Source: Vandiemenella viatica
Taxonomy: Eukaryota; Arthropoda; Insecta; Orthoptera; Morabidae
NCBI GenBank assembly: GCA_031002005.1
Contig: CM061919.1
Location: forward strand, 221,834,739 to 221,898,738
Direction of reading: 5' to 3'
DNA: 64,000 bases
Shown one piece after another: positions 22,950 through 36,399 of this stretch (positions are counted from its first letter, which is position 1; every line of letters starts with the position of its first letter). The translations under genes and the position numbers were made by a program. Under the pieces are notes generated by a model. It saw only the letters and a program-made list of their open reading frames with translations. It was not told where the DNA came from and ran no database searches.

Positions 22950-25850
22950 TTTTTGTTAGATACAACTGAACTTTAATGAGCGTAAAGGAAACTAGAACAT
23001 TAGATATGAAAATTAGAGAAATGTATATAAGAGATCACAACGTCATTTGTTATTCTAAATACTTTCGCCATAGAGAATCTATTGCGAATACTTGCAAATA
23101 AATTTGCTTTAATGTAGTTCATGTCTTCGTGCAAGCAAAACATAGGGTAGCATTTAAAAATACTTCCTCTGACATCCCAGCATGATAAAGCACTACGACG
23201 AATAATCAGATAATATATAAATCAGCGTGAAAATTAGGTTGTCCTAAAAAAATAAAAATACACGAGTGCTAGTACAGACCAAGTTTCGCGATCAATTGTG
23301 CAATCTCATTCACTCTATCGTAGGATCTTGCGTACACACGACTGGCTAGCGTTACGTTTTGCACATTGTAACTATGCCCTTAGTTCTGAAAAAGTTGCAG
23401 TTTTCTCCAATCGAAAACTTTCAAAGGAGTGTATCATCGACTCTTAATAAGATTTCGAAGATAATCTACTTATCTATCGCGGTTAGACATTCTGGAGAGA
23501 ATTAAAATGTACCCCAGAAGTCAATTTTGCGACGCTTGCCAAAATTTCACAAAGCTAAAACTAGTGATACACATACAAATTGATTACGCGATGTGTCAAA
23601 CCAAAATCTTGAAGAATTATATTCAATATTATAGTTTGTCGACTGGAATACAGAACGGCTTAAAGCTTAACAGTTTCCGCAGAAAGTACACGGAAGTATT
23701 TATAAAATCTGAAACAGCGCCCAAATTTAAGCCTTGTTACTCAGCAGCAAGGACAGGTAGAAGTAATTTGGACGTTGAGTCAGCGTGAAGGGTGCGCACT
23801 GCACAAACATAGCTCGCAAAAAAGGGCTTCACTAGAGTGGCAGAGGACGAGGACAAACGACAAAAATAAACACAGTTATCACATGAAATTCCAGAAACAA
23901 TTACTTCCCGTCTACATCACGCGCCTCGCGTTTATTTTGGCAACTGTTGTGGGAAGGAAGGTCATTCCAAGGCAGAATCCCAGTATCCACAACTGCGCAA
24001 AACTACACCAATGGTAAACAAATTATGAGCGAAGTTAACTTCTCAAATTAGTAATCAAGCTTCTTTACCTAAAAAAAAGACTAATACAATGTCTTCATGG
24101 CTACGTTGCCTTGGTACACGTGTAATTTCTGATGTAATTTATATTCTGTAGACACTATGCAAATTTGATAAATTCTTGCACCGACCACTTAAAAACCAGC
24201 CTCTAGTGAGCTAACCTTTCTTACCCGATAGTGTGGTGAGTACTGAATTGCTCTTGCATGCTATTAAGATCTGTATTGCGGGGAATGGCGCAACAATTTT
24301 AATATGGACTAAAATTTCCGATATATAAGTAAAATCTCAGATCCCTAGCGTATTCGGTTCATCTAAAAACTTAATTCAGATGATAAAATCATGCACATAA
24401 GACATTTGAAATAAGAGTAAAATAATCCTGCCCCAAGGATGACTGGTGCTACAGTGAAACTGATCTGAATCCTGACGTATGTCACGAAGGATGGCAGACA
24501 AGGACATATGTCAAGTAAAATTAGCTCTTAATGGAAATCTATAAACCGCAACGGTGTAGCCAATACTAGCAAGATGCCAGCCACACACTGGGAGGGAACC
24601 GACTGCTACGTATTTTGCTTAACTTTCCCGGTATCAAACGACTGTTCAGATCGTTACTGCTTTCAGTAATCCGTAACAAAGCAGAGGCAATGACGAGTTT
24701 AAACTCATCATCGCAAACTTAAATTCCTTGAGACGACTCGTGACTCGTACGGTCAACTGAGGATTAATCTTCACCTTCATAATGATTAACTGCAGTTTAT
24801 AATTAAGTATATTAGAAAAACTAAAAACCAGAATGTAAAATTTTCTCTCAATATTTGTATTAAGGACACTTCTAAGTTAATGGAGGCATGTTCCCTTCGT
24901 TTGAATACAGGTCAGTTCCCAATCACTTGTGAGCCTATCATTTTAAGAGAATACTAAGTGTGCAAAATAAGTCGCATGAGCGAATGATCAAATTAAGCAA
25001 GCACTCAACCATAGGCTGCGGCATCTTAGCTGTGAAGGGCCATTTTCCGGCCACACTGACAGCGAAGTTTTCGTTCTAAAGTAAATAGTTTTTGGTTCAT
25101 TTAAGACAGTACGTCAACTGAGCATCATATTTTTACACCCGCAGTGGACAGTGTTGCAGGAAATACCTTAGGTTTCTAAGAGACCTAATAAGGCCTTTGA
25201 ATTAAATGAACGGAATAGATACGTAAACGCCAAGCATGGAATACAATCCTTCAAAAGCCATTTCGATGGTTCTTACGGCTAAAAACTTCCATAAGAAAAA
25301 AAGCTTTATCGTTCCTCAGGATTTGTACTACATCAGGAAGAGTTTTCGTAAAATTGAAAAACGATAGAAAGTTTAGAATACTGTCAAATTAAGGGAGACT
25401 GGGCGGTTTTACTCTAAATGAGTGAAAAGGAATTTAGCAAAGGCTTTCAGTTATGGGGAACAGACTAACACACGCTATTAATACAAAGATGTAGTGAGAT
25501 TTATAATTAGTAACAAAACACAATAGCAGTTTATAAAAAGGTCCCAAGCAAAGAATACATATGGAAATTGAAGAGATAACTCTGCAAAGGAAGGGCAAGG
25601 TAAATTGTGATTAAGGGTGGCTGGAATATTGTAAACGAAAAAATGGGTTACAGAACGAAAATAGTTAAAAATTACTGAAGGACACACTAATCAAAGCAAG
25701 AAATGTGCATTTGGCAGCGCCAAGATTACTGGAAGGTAACTAGATTGAAACATAAACCAGTTTTTCTAAAGAATACTAAAGAATGCAGAATTAAATCTCA
25801 GAAATTAAAGCAGCAACACAACAAGAATGCGAGCTGAATGAAAACGAAAA
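22950..25850. other. intron, no gene recognised
   Basis: This is AT-rich intronic sequence of the minus-strand gene. No conserved domain, repeat family or splice-bounded exon was recognised. Confidence 0.45.
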
Positions 25851-25870
25851 TGCACAGTGTGTGTGTGCAG

Positions 25871-25980
25871 GCAGCTGGCCGAGATCCATTTTGTTGACAA
25901 AGTGGTCGACTCTGCCAGCTGAGCTGTTGGACGTCGGCCGTGTTTACTCCAAGTTGCCCACGCGAAACTACGTCACTGAG
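25871..25980 (+). other. possible plus-strand exon
   Basis: A 110-base segment is preceded by a GTGTGTGTGCAG acceptor-like end and followed by a perfect donor CTGAG|GTAAGT. One frame is open across it (ends RNYVTE), but no domain is recognised. The sequence is more GC-rich than its surroundings and contains ACGTCA. It could be a noncoding RNA exon or a coincidence. Confidence 0.25.
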
Positions 25981-26904
25981 GTAAGTGCATGCCCCACTCG
26001 ACCGAAGTGGATAAACAGGTGCTCTCGTAACTTGTGTATCAAGATCAATCGAAAAACCCTCCGCGAGTTTGGTCGGAGAGTTTACTACTAGATTTTGTGT
26101 CTGTGCCGGCTCCAGAACGGCATTCCCACTTCTCAAACAAAAACATTTCCCAACACTGTTTCAAATTATTTTTGTCGAATCAGAGTTGCCGATGGAACTT
26201 CTCTTGGCGTGTTTTTAACACCACTGATAGGTCTCCAGCAATACATGAGACTTGAATCCTTTTTGCGTCATCTATCAAACACTGCCAACGTTGGAGGAAG
26301 CTGGTGAGCCTAGTTAGTCAACATTCTCAGAGTTGAGAAGTCCAATATTAGATCGGCCTGCGCCACTAAAGGAGATAACGCTCACCAGTTAACAGCTACG
26401 CGCAATCACTGGCCAACGACCAGTTTGTTCAAGGATTCATCCCACAGAGCTTGTCACTCGAACTCTGTACGAAAGTTCGTAGGCCAAACAAGTTTGCTTT
26501 CCTTTGAAAATCAGCGTGGTCGTTAAGAAAGGCAATGAAGTTCCTTAACATTTGGTATATGTAAGCGTACACCTATAGTGTGCTCTGAAGTTTTGGGGCT
26601 CAGATCGTAGTATATTAAACTTAATGCTGTAATAAACAAAATTTCGAAAGAGCATCATACTTTGTGTAATTATCTTCTCCATATATCGTCATGTTCTTGA
26701 GAGTCGCCCTCTATATTCGGGATACAGAACTACTTGATAATTCGACATATTTCGGGGTTAATATGTCAATGCTAGGAAAAATTAAAAATGGTACGAATTG
26801 AACAAAATTTTAGATTACATTAAATCACAATTTAATGGAAACAACCATAGTGACTTCATCGCAAACATTACTTTCCACTTCCAGATGAGTTGAATTTAAT
26901 TTTT

Positions 26905-27062
26905 ATTTCTTCGGGCTTCTTGGCTGGTCGACGTTGTGGTCATAAGAGCTGCGAGAGGAGGGGAAGTGGGAATTCAGCCACGGCCTTTTGTAGCAACAAT
27001 CCAGGCATTCACCTGGAGCGTTTTCGAAAAACCATGGTGGTCGGATGGAGATTTGGACAGAT
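26905..27062 (-). repeat. tRNA-derived SINE, family A (body only)
   Basis: GGAATTCAGCCACGGCCTTTTGTAG followed by a CACCTGGAGCG block and AAAAACCATGG matches the body of the other family A copies. The tRNA-like head is missing at the right. Confidence 0.6.
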
Positions 27063-27565
27063 GTCCTCCAAAATGCTAGGCAAGAGCGTTACAGCTCGGT
27101 GAAAAAAAAAGGGGGAGGGGGTGGAACCTCACTAAACCAAACAAGAAGATTTAAAATTCTAGCCATTCAAAAACAACGGTGGTTAGCGAGCAATCCTTTA
27201 AACTCGACCAAAATTACAGCCAACGCCACCACTTGCAGGTCATGTGACTAATTAACCAAGAAAAATTATAAACATTCAAAAATATGAGTGATAATTACTA
27301 TAAAATCGACGCATGAAGGTCAACTTTTTCTTGGTAGCTAGAATATTGTGTTATATCCTACGAGGCTACGCTAGAAGCAACAACCTTCCTAGGATTTATC
27401 GTTGGGGGGGGGGGGGACCACGATCCTTCGAAGAATGCATCATTGCAAAGTTCGGTTAGTGAAATGCCATTCCGTGCCATAGCTAAGTTTTTTTTTACTG
27501 AAGTGGGGGGGGGGGGAAGAAGGAGACAAGAGATAGTTTAGTCGATGTCGGTAAGAGCTGCCATG

Positions 27566-27607
<42 letters not shown>

Positions 27608-27614
27608 AGAGAGA
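27566..27614. repeat. (GA)n microsatellite
   Basis: A GA repeat of about 49 bases with one interruption (GGAGA). A poly-G run lies nearby at about 27505-27515. Confidence 0.95.
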
Positions 27615-28280
27615 AATCGGGTCTTCAAAAATTACGCAAAGCTGTTTACAGGTCTTAATACTGAAACGTACAGCTTAACTGAGAAAGCAAAATAGACCCA
27701 ATACGTTCAGGTAAACGGGGTGACTGCGCTGCAGAACTGAAAGTGAGTAAGGTTATGTCGTGGGTCTAGAGTTTCACAAAATTGGGGTTAAAGACTGAAA
27801 TTACGAAAGATAGGCCACTACAAGTTTGAAGCAACAATTAAATCTATCCAAAACGACAGTAATAACAACTTGTCCCGAACGAGTCTAAACGCCAATATAA
27901 GAAAGCAGCGAATGTGGAAAACTGCATAGCCAGTCAAGAGGGTCTGTTGGGGACTGGAAACGGTCAATATAACAAAATGGACAGACCATAATACAAAACG
28001 CAGTGTTGCTCAACATAAGCAACAGTATCAACTCCTAAATTAAGATTTTATTGAAGCCAGCCTCAATGGGCCGGCCCGTGAGTACACGGTTAAGGTCAAT
28101 TGATAAAGTGACGTAAGCAAGCAACGGAAGTTGCCGCCGACCCTAGTGAGTGACAGGCACACAAGGGGGCGCTGTGAAAAAACGGTAGCCTACTGCGAGG
28201 GTGGAGATAGAGCAGAAGGGAGCAGTGATTAACGCTGACCCCATCCGTCGCCGCCGACGAAAGAAAAAACCGGAAGAAAT

Positions 28281-28314
28281 ATGGCCGCCGCACTATGATG
28301 GCCGCCGCACTATG
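28281..28314. promoter_or_regulatory. tandem 17-base repeat with YY1/Pho-like core
   Basis: ATGGCCGCCGCACTATG occurs twice head to tail without a gap. Each unit carries GCCAT on the minus strand, the core bound by YY1/Pleiohomeotic. An ETS-like CCGGAAG precedes it at about 28270-28276. This lies at the edge of a GC-rich patch and directly before a SINE head. Function is inferred only. Confidence 0.35.
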
Positions 28315-28334
28315 CGTCGTTAGCAGACAGCTGG

Positions 28335-28515
28335 GTACGGCGGAACGAATGGATCGGAGAGGCTGCCAGGAGACTGTCTCACAGACCAGTCGCATGTTCG
28401 AGTCCCCGTCCAATCATCCATCCAAAATCGCTGGAGTTGAATACCAGGGTGCTTACTTCAAAAGGCCTTCGTCGAATTCCTTCCATTTCCTTCTCCCCAT
28501 CTTCCTCAAACTCTA
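28335..28515 (+). repeat. tRNA-derived SINE, family A (plus orientation)
   Basis: The head carries a B-box-like GTTCGAGTCCC at about 28395-28405. The body reads, in reverse complement, the same order as other copies: GGAATTCGACGAAGGCCTTTTGAAG, a CTGGTATTCAACTCCAGCGA block and so on. It keeps the head that the 26.9 kb copy lacks. Confidence 0.6.
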
Positions 28516-28519
28516 ATAA

Positions 28520-30290
28520 CGTAAACAGTAAAGCCAGAAGAAAAAAAAAAAATTCACTTCACAGCGCCTGGTAGTTTACCATAGGATTATCAAATGAAAA
28601 TACAACTAAATTTTGAGCAGACTAGAATTTTGCTGTCTTCAGTTGTGTTTGTCGAGTGGCACGTGCAAATATTCCTGCAATATAACCATGCAAGAGACCA
28701 TGATAATCCTTGAATTAGATTCCTTATGTTGACCGACAGGTTAGAAAACATTCTCTGCACCGTTCCAGAATTGACACAAGTACTTAATTCGTGTCATTTG
28801 TGAGTTTCTGTTCAACCCTGCATCACAAAATAGACCAGTTGACATTTAAGATCCAAACCGGAAACAGACTAGTTCAGTGCACAAGTGTCGCCAGACAGAT
28901 CAGAATTTCTACCAAGCAAAGATACTTTTCGTCACCTGGGAAATAACATAGTTCCGATCAGTTGGTGGAAATTTTATTGAACTTCAGCCGTATTCGCTAC
29001 CGGAATGGAGGAACCTAAAGTATGGACTCGTGTGAAATGTGTAATTGAGGAAGGCATTGCAGGCCGTCCCAGAAATCACCCAAGTAAACAACCCGTGATT
29101 CAAAGAAGGACCGTTGCACTTCGTCGGTACCGTAAAGAGGAGTTTCAACGCGCATGGCCATATTATCAACGATATCAAAACTAGGGAGTTGGATTACGAA
29201 GCCTTTAACAGCAAGGCAATATTAAAAATCGGATTTTTAAAAAAAAAATCTATTCGTTTTGAAATTTGGAACTCTTTGAAATCGACAAAACTTTTCTTCC
29301 GTAGTTGCAGAAATTTTGGCAACCCACACGCTTAAACTCTTGGCATAATTTATTTTAACGTTTAGACATATTTTGACTAACCTCTGTAAGGCGTGGTGGA
29401 AATAGTTACTATCAGTCTGTAAATACTGACATAGCTCCATAATTGCATTATTCTGCTTGTGAAATTTGTACTATTAAACTAAGTAATGTCACTCAGGCAA
29501 TCATAAAAAATCTATCTAAACGCAGTAATCACAAAAGACAGTAGTCTCCATTGTCACTCTTTGAAAAAGAATTTCAACGGCTCCGAACTAAAGCTTGAAA
29601 GCTGACAAATATTGGGTGTACACATCAGTCAAATCTGTTCGACCACATGAATTTATTTTGCTCTAATGCGATCATAGATTAATTCAAGTGTTTATATTGA
29701 AGTTTTCCCGTGTTTACTGCATTTTAGATCAGGCAAAGAAGCAAAGGAGTAATTGATTCCAATATACCAATCGTGAATACCTATCACGGTTTTAAGATTG
29801 ACTAAAGTTTCACGAATATCCATAAAATTTTTGCCAAGTTGCAAAATTTTGCAACTTGCTAAACGAAAGGATTATAATTTTATACACCGAGAAGGCATTT
29901 CTGCGCTCATACAGAATCAATTACTAAAGATTATTTTACCGCAGTAATAAACAGATTTATGAAAGTTGGAAAACAGTTACATGATAAAGTAACAGCTCAT
30001 GATCTAAAGTAATAACTTATCGTTTAAATACCAATGCTATTTCGTGTAACATTTCCCGTACAGTTCTTGACGGAAAAGCTGAACGGATCCGGAAATGAAG
30101 TAGAGAAAGAACTTGCTGAAATTCGTTAAAATGGGCCATAAGAAACAATTGGATAAGATTCCATAACACCAGAAATGATTATTTTGTCCATTAACGTTTT
30201 AGACAAAACTATAGGGTAGAGAAAAATCTGATGCTAATACGTCCCCTACCCCTCCCCCCCCTTTCGAATAGAAATAACGGTATTCAAAAA
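28520..30290. other. intron, no gene recognised
   Basis: This is AT-rich intronic sequence with short open frames lacking any known domain. A C-rich run at about 30251-30260 is the only low-complexity feature. Confidence 0.45.
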
Positions 30291-30492
30291 ACGCCTAGTG
30301 ACAATGAGCAAGCTTATCTGTATTGAGATTGTTTTCAGTCCCGACCTCAGGCACTGATAATCCTTCCGGGTTTGTTTGGCTGTCGCCGCCGCGGCGCCGA
30401 GCCGGCCTTGTGGCGGGACACCCGAGCCCGCAGGTAAGGTGACACGCCGGCAACCCTAGCCAGCCACACACGGCTGAGGTTTCCCCGGCCAG

Positions 30493-30663
30493 CCAATCGG
30501 CTGCCGCGCTCGGCCCGCCACAGCCAATGGGAGGCGACCGGGAGTCGATGCGGGGAGTCCGCCGCCCAAAACCCATCACGCGACGCTTGACTCTCCCTTC
30601 GCCGATTTGATGGCTGCCCGAGCGGAAATATAAGCCCTACACACGCCGGAAAAACTTTCACTT
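30493..30663 (+). promoter_or_regulatory. plus-strand promoter candidate, antisense to host gene
   Basis: Two CCAAT boxes lie at 30493-30497 and 30524-30528, TATAAG at 30629-30634 and an initiator-like TCACTT at 30658-30663. The predicted start A (30660) is 31 bases from the TATA, the standard spacing, with the CCAAT boxes 132-167 bases upstream. The region 30360-30620 is GC- and CpG-rich within AT-rich intron. No coding frame follows, so the transcript, if any, may be noncoding or have a distant coding exon. Confidence 0.5.
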
Positions 30664-31359
30664 CGAGCGTGCCTTATGACGCGAAAAATTTAATCGAGTC
30701 GTTTCATTAACAGTGTCTTGTTTTAATGTCACAGCGAGTTAAAACCAAGCGACCAAGACGTTAACAGCTTCATTAAGGTCGAAAACACTACTATTAAAAC
30801 GCATGATTTCAGACTTGATTTATGCTTGAATTGATCTAATTAGTACTCTACCAAGCTACTGAAAGGCCACAAACGTTCGTACTTCAGCTAAAAGAACAAA
30901 TGCAATAAAAAAATCGTATAGGAAACCTTTATTAATACATTACACGTAGATTCGTGTGTGTGAAATACTACTTATTACGAATGGTTGGCTGAAGCAATAA
31001 TAAGCCAAAGGATTGCAGCAGTCTTTCCTCTCGTACATTATTAAGAGGCATAGTTTCGTTCACCTGGTACGCACTAGGCGCTTCCAGAAAGTAAGAATGC
31101 ATGACACGTCATTATAATTATATCGCCTTCATTTTGTTACTCAAGTTCTACTGCAACAGTTTAAGTTATATGGGTATTAAAAAAATCCTCTTGCTTTGTT
31201 GTGATATTTTCAAATGGACGTTAATATCGGAAGACCTGCCGGCTGTGAAGCGAGGTCTGTAATAAGATTATTGCCCTCGGAAAAATGTTTTGTGCTTCAG
31301 AAATTTACAAATTGTTCGCTGGCTACACGTACATTAAATGATCAATTTGGAATTTTAAC

Positions 31360-31555
31360 ATCCCCCGCACAGCCCTGACCTACCTCCTGATTGTAATTTG
31401 TTTCTCCACATAAGACTTTTTTTTATGAGCAAGCCTAGAGAACAAAAGTCTGCAGGAATGGTTGAACGAGTTGGCGTAGTGTTTCTTTGACGAGGTAATA
31501 CAAATGCCCATGTCACGATACGACAAATAACTTGGTTAAAAATGGTGACCACGTA
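31360..31555 (+). pseudogene. mariner-family transposase C-terminal relic
   Basis: The plus strand reads HPPHSPDLPPDCNLFLHIRL, matching the third catalytic aspartate region HPPYSPDLAPSD of mariner transposases. A broken tail ends in a VKNGDHV-like close followed by a stop. There are several frameshifts and one catalytic position is not confidently alignable. The N-terminal part was not found. Confidence 0.6.
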
Positions 31556-31559
31556 TAAA

Positions 31560-34500
31560 TGAAATTTTTTCTAAAGATTTTAGAAATTTATCTATTTTTT
31601 TTAAATTGATCTGTTCTTTCTGGCCTTTGAAACATAAGGGGGTGAACAAATTTTCTCGTACGTGATAAATGGAACAGTTCTGACTGCTACATCAGCGTTC
31701 GTGTAACCAAAGCCTATAATTGCTATTAAAAATGAAAATTTCAACAATTAAAACGCAGTTGCAGTGGTGCGTCTCATCAAGTATCGACTACCGTCTCATA
31801 CGGTCTGGTTTCCACTTAATTTACAGCTTACGAACCAGATCGATTCGCGCGTTCCGATTTTAAGTATAACTCCACTTACGCCTTGAATACCTATACCGCC
31901 TTATATATCTACAGCGTTTAGACAACTAAATTATTAAGTGCATCCAACGATTGCTCTTTGTGAAATTTGAAAAGCTACTCAAATAAGTGAAACAAGAAAA
32001 CTCAACTTTCATAGTTAACAGATTGGTTCCATTACGAGAAATGTTATTACACTTCACACAACATTATGGACGTGGTATGAGGCACAGTTGCATGGCTTAT
32101 GCGTGAACTGTACAGCAGGGGCCCAGCGAGGCTAGAGCAAATAAACATCTTGAAAAGGGGAGCCACCCTCCCTACAATTGTAGCCGATAACGTGCACGAC
32201 AATATCCATCACTAGACAGGACGGAACTTTCTTCTATGCTGAAGTAACCACCCAAGTAAGGTGATCCATATCCAAAATAGATCTAGCATTGTAACTGGTT
32301 CGCAGGAGTATTATTCGTAAGAACTTAAGGCGGGGAAAAATTGTTGCAAAAAGTTGTTTCAGATGAAATAAAACTATACTCAAAATGGTTGTTCGAGGCT
32401 CCTCTTACAGAAATCTGAAAGAATTCAGCATTTAATGTGTACTCTGAATTCTAAGAAGCGATATAGCGTCAAATACAACGTCTGAAAGATTCCATCAGTA
32501 TGAATAATCTAAGAACTCCAGGTTTCAGTCGACTCTCACATTCTGTATTCTACAGCCTGTCTGCTACAATGAGAAAGTGGGCCTGCTCCAAACAATAGCA
32601 TCGTTCGCTAATTTCCATTTCAACTGTTATTTATAGTAGCTCTCAAAATTTAATTCCATGTATACAGAGTAAATATGGGAAGATTACAAGCAGATTTAAG
32701 AGTGATCCGTAACGTTTATTATCAAATGCTACATCATCCGTTTTCAACTAAGCATGTGAAGTGAACTTCTTGAACTACGTGATCTTTGTATTACAAATTC
32801 TGATCATGAAAAAAATGGCAAGTTTTCGTTAAATGCAAGGGCATTAGGAAGTTTATCATCGACTACCAAAAGCGAAAAATATTTTCAGTTCACTGCGTTT
32901 CATGGAACGATCTTCACTCAGATGTTCTGAGGTGAAATCAAACACGTCAATTCCCGGAGAACTAACCGAACTCGGTAAAGTAGAGAATACGCTCTTAGGC
33001 TGGCTCAAAAAACCATTACAAACGCAATTTTGTCCTAACGATGTCAGTATGTCAACAATCGCCTCGTATCTTTCCAAAAACTAAAAAAGTAGAGTTATAC
33101 GTTCCTCCAACTACGCTCAATATTGTTCTAGAACGTCGCAGAGATCGTTCGTCGAAGGCTAAACGCTGGGGAATGCACGAGGGGAGAGATGTAGCCTGTG
33201 ATTTATAGCCATAGGAAGGACCGGGAGCTGGAATGTCGTGCCCCAGTCCAAAATACGGTGTGGCTTCCCTCGAGGACTAAAATAGCCGATACCCCGCACA
33301 GCCCTGTCTCCAGACTCAAGTGATCGCTCCTAACCAGCAGCGGCAAGCTGGCCATTAAAAGAAGCCACGTACTAATCAGACTAACTAGCAATACAAAGCA
33401 ACGCAAACAACTGATAAGAGTCGAGAGAATACCACTGTGCAAGACTGCCTAGTTTCAGATGGGATTTATTGTCCAACATTGAACGAATTTCGTTTGGAGC
33501 TGCAACGAAATACTTCATCCCTCCAAGTATTTTAAGTTGCTACGGCAGGATCAATCAGAGAAATAAGTTTTAGTACTGATGTTTATGGACATTAAATTTC
33601 AGGAATTGCAGCGTACAGACTGGTAAAGTGCGAAATAAACACGCGAGGAAAGCGGCAAGTGTGGGGAACCTATGCAGGATAGAACGGGAAGATCGAGGTA
33701 GCAGTGGTGTGGAAACGCGAAAATAGTAAAGAAGCGAACGAAACATTACCAAAGAAAATGTGCAACTATGAAACTTTTAAAGACAGGAGGTCTGGAGAAC
33801 GGCGGTGGAACTGATGAATCAAGGCGGAAAGACAAAAATACTACAAAAAATCAGTTTTACAACCAGTGTCTGGAAACTGTCCGGTGCCTATTCGCATTCT
33901 TTCTTCGGTATGACGATACTGACTGGAATGTGTGGGAGGCAGTTTTGTAAACTGCGCCGAATATAGAAATACATCTTAGAATGGGCAGGATGCTACTTTT
34001 ATCAATATTCTGCAGATGCCCTAGAACATTATTAACATCTCGTTCACTGAATAAATCTGCTTTTTCAGCTCAATGAAACAAGTATATTTGTGATATAAGA
34101 ATTGTAGTCTTCAACCGGTTTGCTGCGTCATACGATGTATGTTCCACAACGATTAAGCCTACACAGCTCACTCAGCGGACAGTACCAATCTCATTACTGA
34201 TGTTCTTTACTACACGGACCTGCAATAACCCACGACGTATTTTTTTGCTATACGAGTTGAAGCTCAAGCAATATATGCCAAATATAAATTCAACCTTCGT
34301 CAAACTGGTAATATCGCAAAGTTCTAAGCACGAGAAAGTTCTATAGGAATTGAGAACACTCGCGTAAGCCATTCACAGGTCAATAGGTGTTATTTACGTG
34401 AATGTTGATAAAGTGCGGAATTTATTCCTATTTTAAGAATATTTATAAACGTTCCCATAAGAAATTCGTAACAGCTCTGATATAGGTGAAATTTATACAG

Positions 34501-35560
34501 CAGTGGGTATTCGTACGTAATAGGAGCAAGTCCCAGAACCGGATAAAACTAATGTATCAGACGTATAATACAACAACACTACAAGTTGTTAGAACACACG
34601 CGTATGGATAGAATTTATGTACGAGAGGAAATAAATATAGGGAATTCGCAAGCATATCACCAGAAGTAACGCCAACAGAGAACTCTAGGTGATTAACATT
34701 TTCAAAAAGACCGAAAAATGCCGGAAATCGAACGTGTCCCAGATTTCGCAGCATTTTCGGAGCAATTTTTCTCAAGGAACACTTGAAAATTCTCTCGTGA
34801 TTAAACTATTTTCGGAGAGATTTAAATTCGTTGTCAGGAAGTCGTGGTCGCCCTAAGGAGTTGCTTCTGCCGCTACTGACAAACCATAGTGTATTCGGAA
34901 AAGACTATGGAGATGAATGCTTAACTTCGGAGGTTCCATATTGACAGGACGGTCTCGCACGTTCACAGACGAGTAGTCATTCCAGCTCATGTTTGAACGT
35001 GCAGCCATCTTCGAAATATGCGAAGTTAAAAAAACCTGTGCCGAAAGACAAGACTAATATCACGAACAAATTCATATTAAACACCGCTATTGAAACCGTA
35101 GCGTGGCACACGAAAATTCCAACATTTATTAATTAGTCGGAAAGTGAACGCAAGAAGATCTTTACATTTACTTCCAATGGGTTACATCACGAAGATCAGT
35201 TATTCCTGTTGGTAATTTAGATTGATCGCTGTTCATGTGACAGACTTTTTTTTTTTTTTTGGGCAGACATTTCCTCCACATCAGGCTAGCTGAAGTCTAT
35301 CCACACATTTACAATGGTTTTAAGTTTTGTAGGATAGTTAGGAATAATGCATTTTGAACAGTTGGATGCACACGTGAAATAACTCTTGCGTACTGCTTGC
35401 TGAACGATTGGAGTGGATTAGCCTTCGCTCTTGGACTTCAATAGACGCTCATTCTAATTTTAGTTCACACTTAAACTTTCCGCTATACTTACTCCTTATA
35501 CAAAGGTTTTAAACGACTGCAATGTACCAACATCAATGAGCCATTCACAGCCATATTTCA
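31560..35560. other. intron, no gene recognised
   Basis: AT-rich. Open frames such as 33077-32856 on the minus strand show no family resemblance, splice support or compositional link to the host gene. Confidence 0.45.
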
Positions 35561-35564
35561 TACC

Positions 35565-35756
35565 TTGGATGGATCCTCACGAAGGAGGCATACTAATCCA
35601 TTGTGCCAGAGGTAAGTCCGCCAGTTCTTTTCCTTTGGAACCTAAAATGATCAAACGCAACTCTTAAAAATTCATGGCACCGGCGGGATTCGAACGCGGA
35701 GACAAACTACGATCTTCTGAAAACAAGCGCCTTAACTTCTGAGCTACCAGACTGCA
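35565..35756 (-). repeat. tRNA-derived SINE, family B (copy 2)
   Basis: On the minus strand the head CAGTCTGGTAGCTCAGAAGT gives an A box and the B box GTTCGAATCCC follows. The body has AAGAACTGGCGGACTTACC and GGATTAGTATGCCTCCTTCG, lining up with the 11.4 kb copy. Its B box is closer to consensus, so it may be the younger copy. Confidence 0.75.
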
Positions 35757-36399
35757 TTTCATACCTTAGGCTTAGACCCTGCTAAAAAACTGCCTGTTCA
35801 TATTGCCTCCAACGATTCAGCTGAAATTTCTAGGAGCTGCTCAATTTTACGAACTGACAGAATGAAATGTTTACACAGTGTGCTCAGTGTATGGCAATCT
35901 GAGCGCATACTTGTATTTGCGCAGTCGATAAAGCACGGCCGCTGAAGGACCAGCGCGAAATTTCACACTCGAGCCGCCTTCTCGTCTCGAGTGTGCAGAC
36001 TTGAGCCACAATGGCAGACACCGTACGAAGCCAAAACACTGCCCGCGAGCGATGCCTGGGTGCTGGGCCGAGGTAGCCCTACTCGTTCTTTCGTAAAATA
36101 ACCAAAAAATAGTCTTAAGGCTCCGCAACTTTTATTGACAAAGGAACAGTAGCTCAAGTCGAAAAATGCTTTAGTTTTAAGCAGAAACTATTGTTAGAAC
36201 TTCGGCTGCATTACTAAAATTTAACCATTTTTCAGGATTTTCAGACATGAATTTTCCCACAATTATAGTTCTGCTACATTTTACCCTAGAAATACTTCGG
36301 TTAATATTATAAAAAAAACTATTTTAAACAATTTAATAAAGTGGGGCTAGAAATCAAAATCGATTATTTAACTTCGACAGGAGTAAGACGAATAATAAA

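Noticed and set aside
30295..30661. Overlapping minus-strand frames of 94-104 codons
   Set aside because: Open because of the CpG island; no domain, and the promoter motifs point the other way.
33203..33442. Minus-strand frame with hydrophobic stretch
   Set aside because: It gives a possible membrane segment only by chance composition; no splice sites, start context or homology could be recognised.
35700..35756. Functional tRNA gene
   Set aside because: A and B boxes are present, but no proper acceptor stem or anticodon arm can be folded and a SINE body follows.
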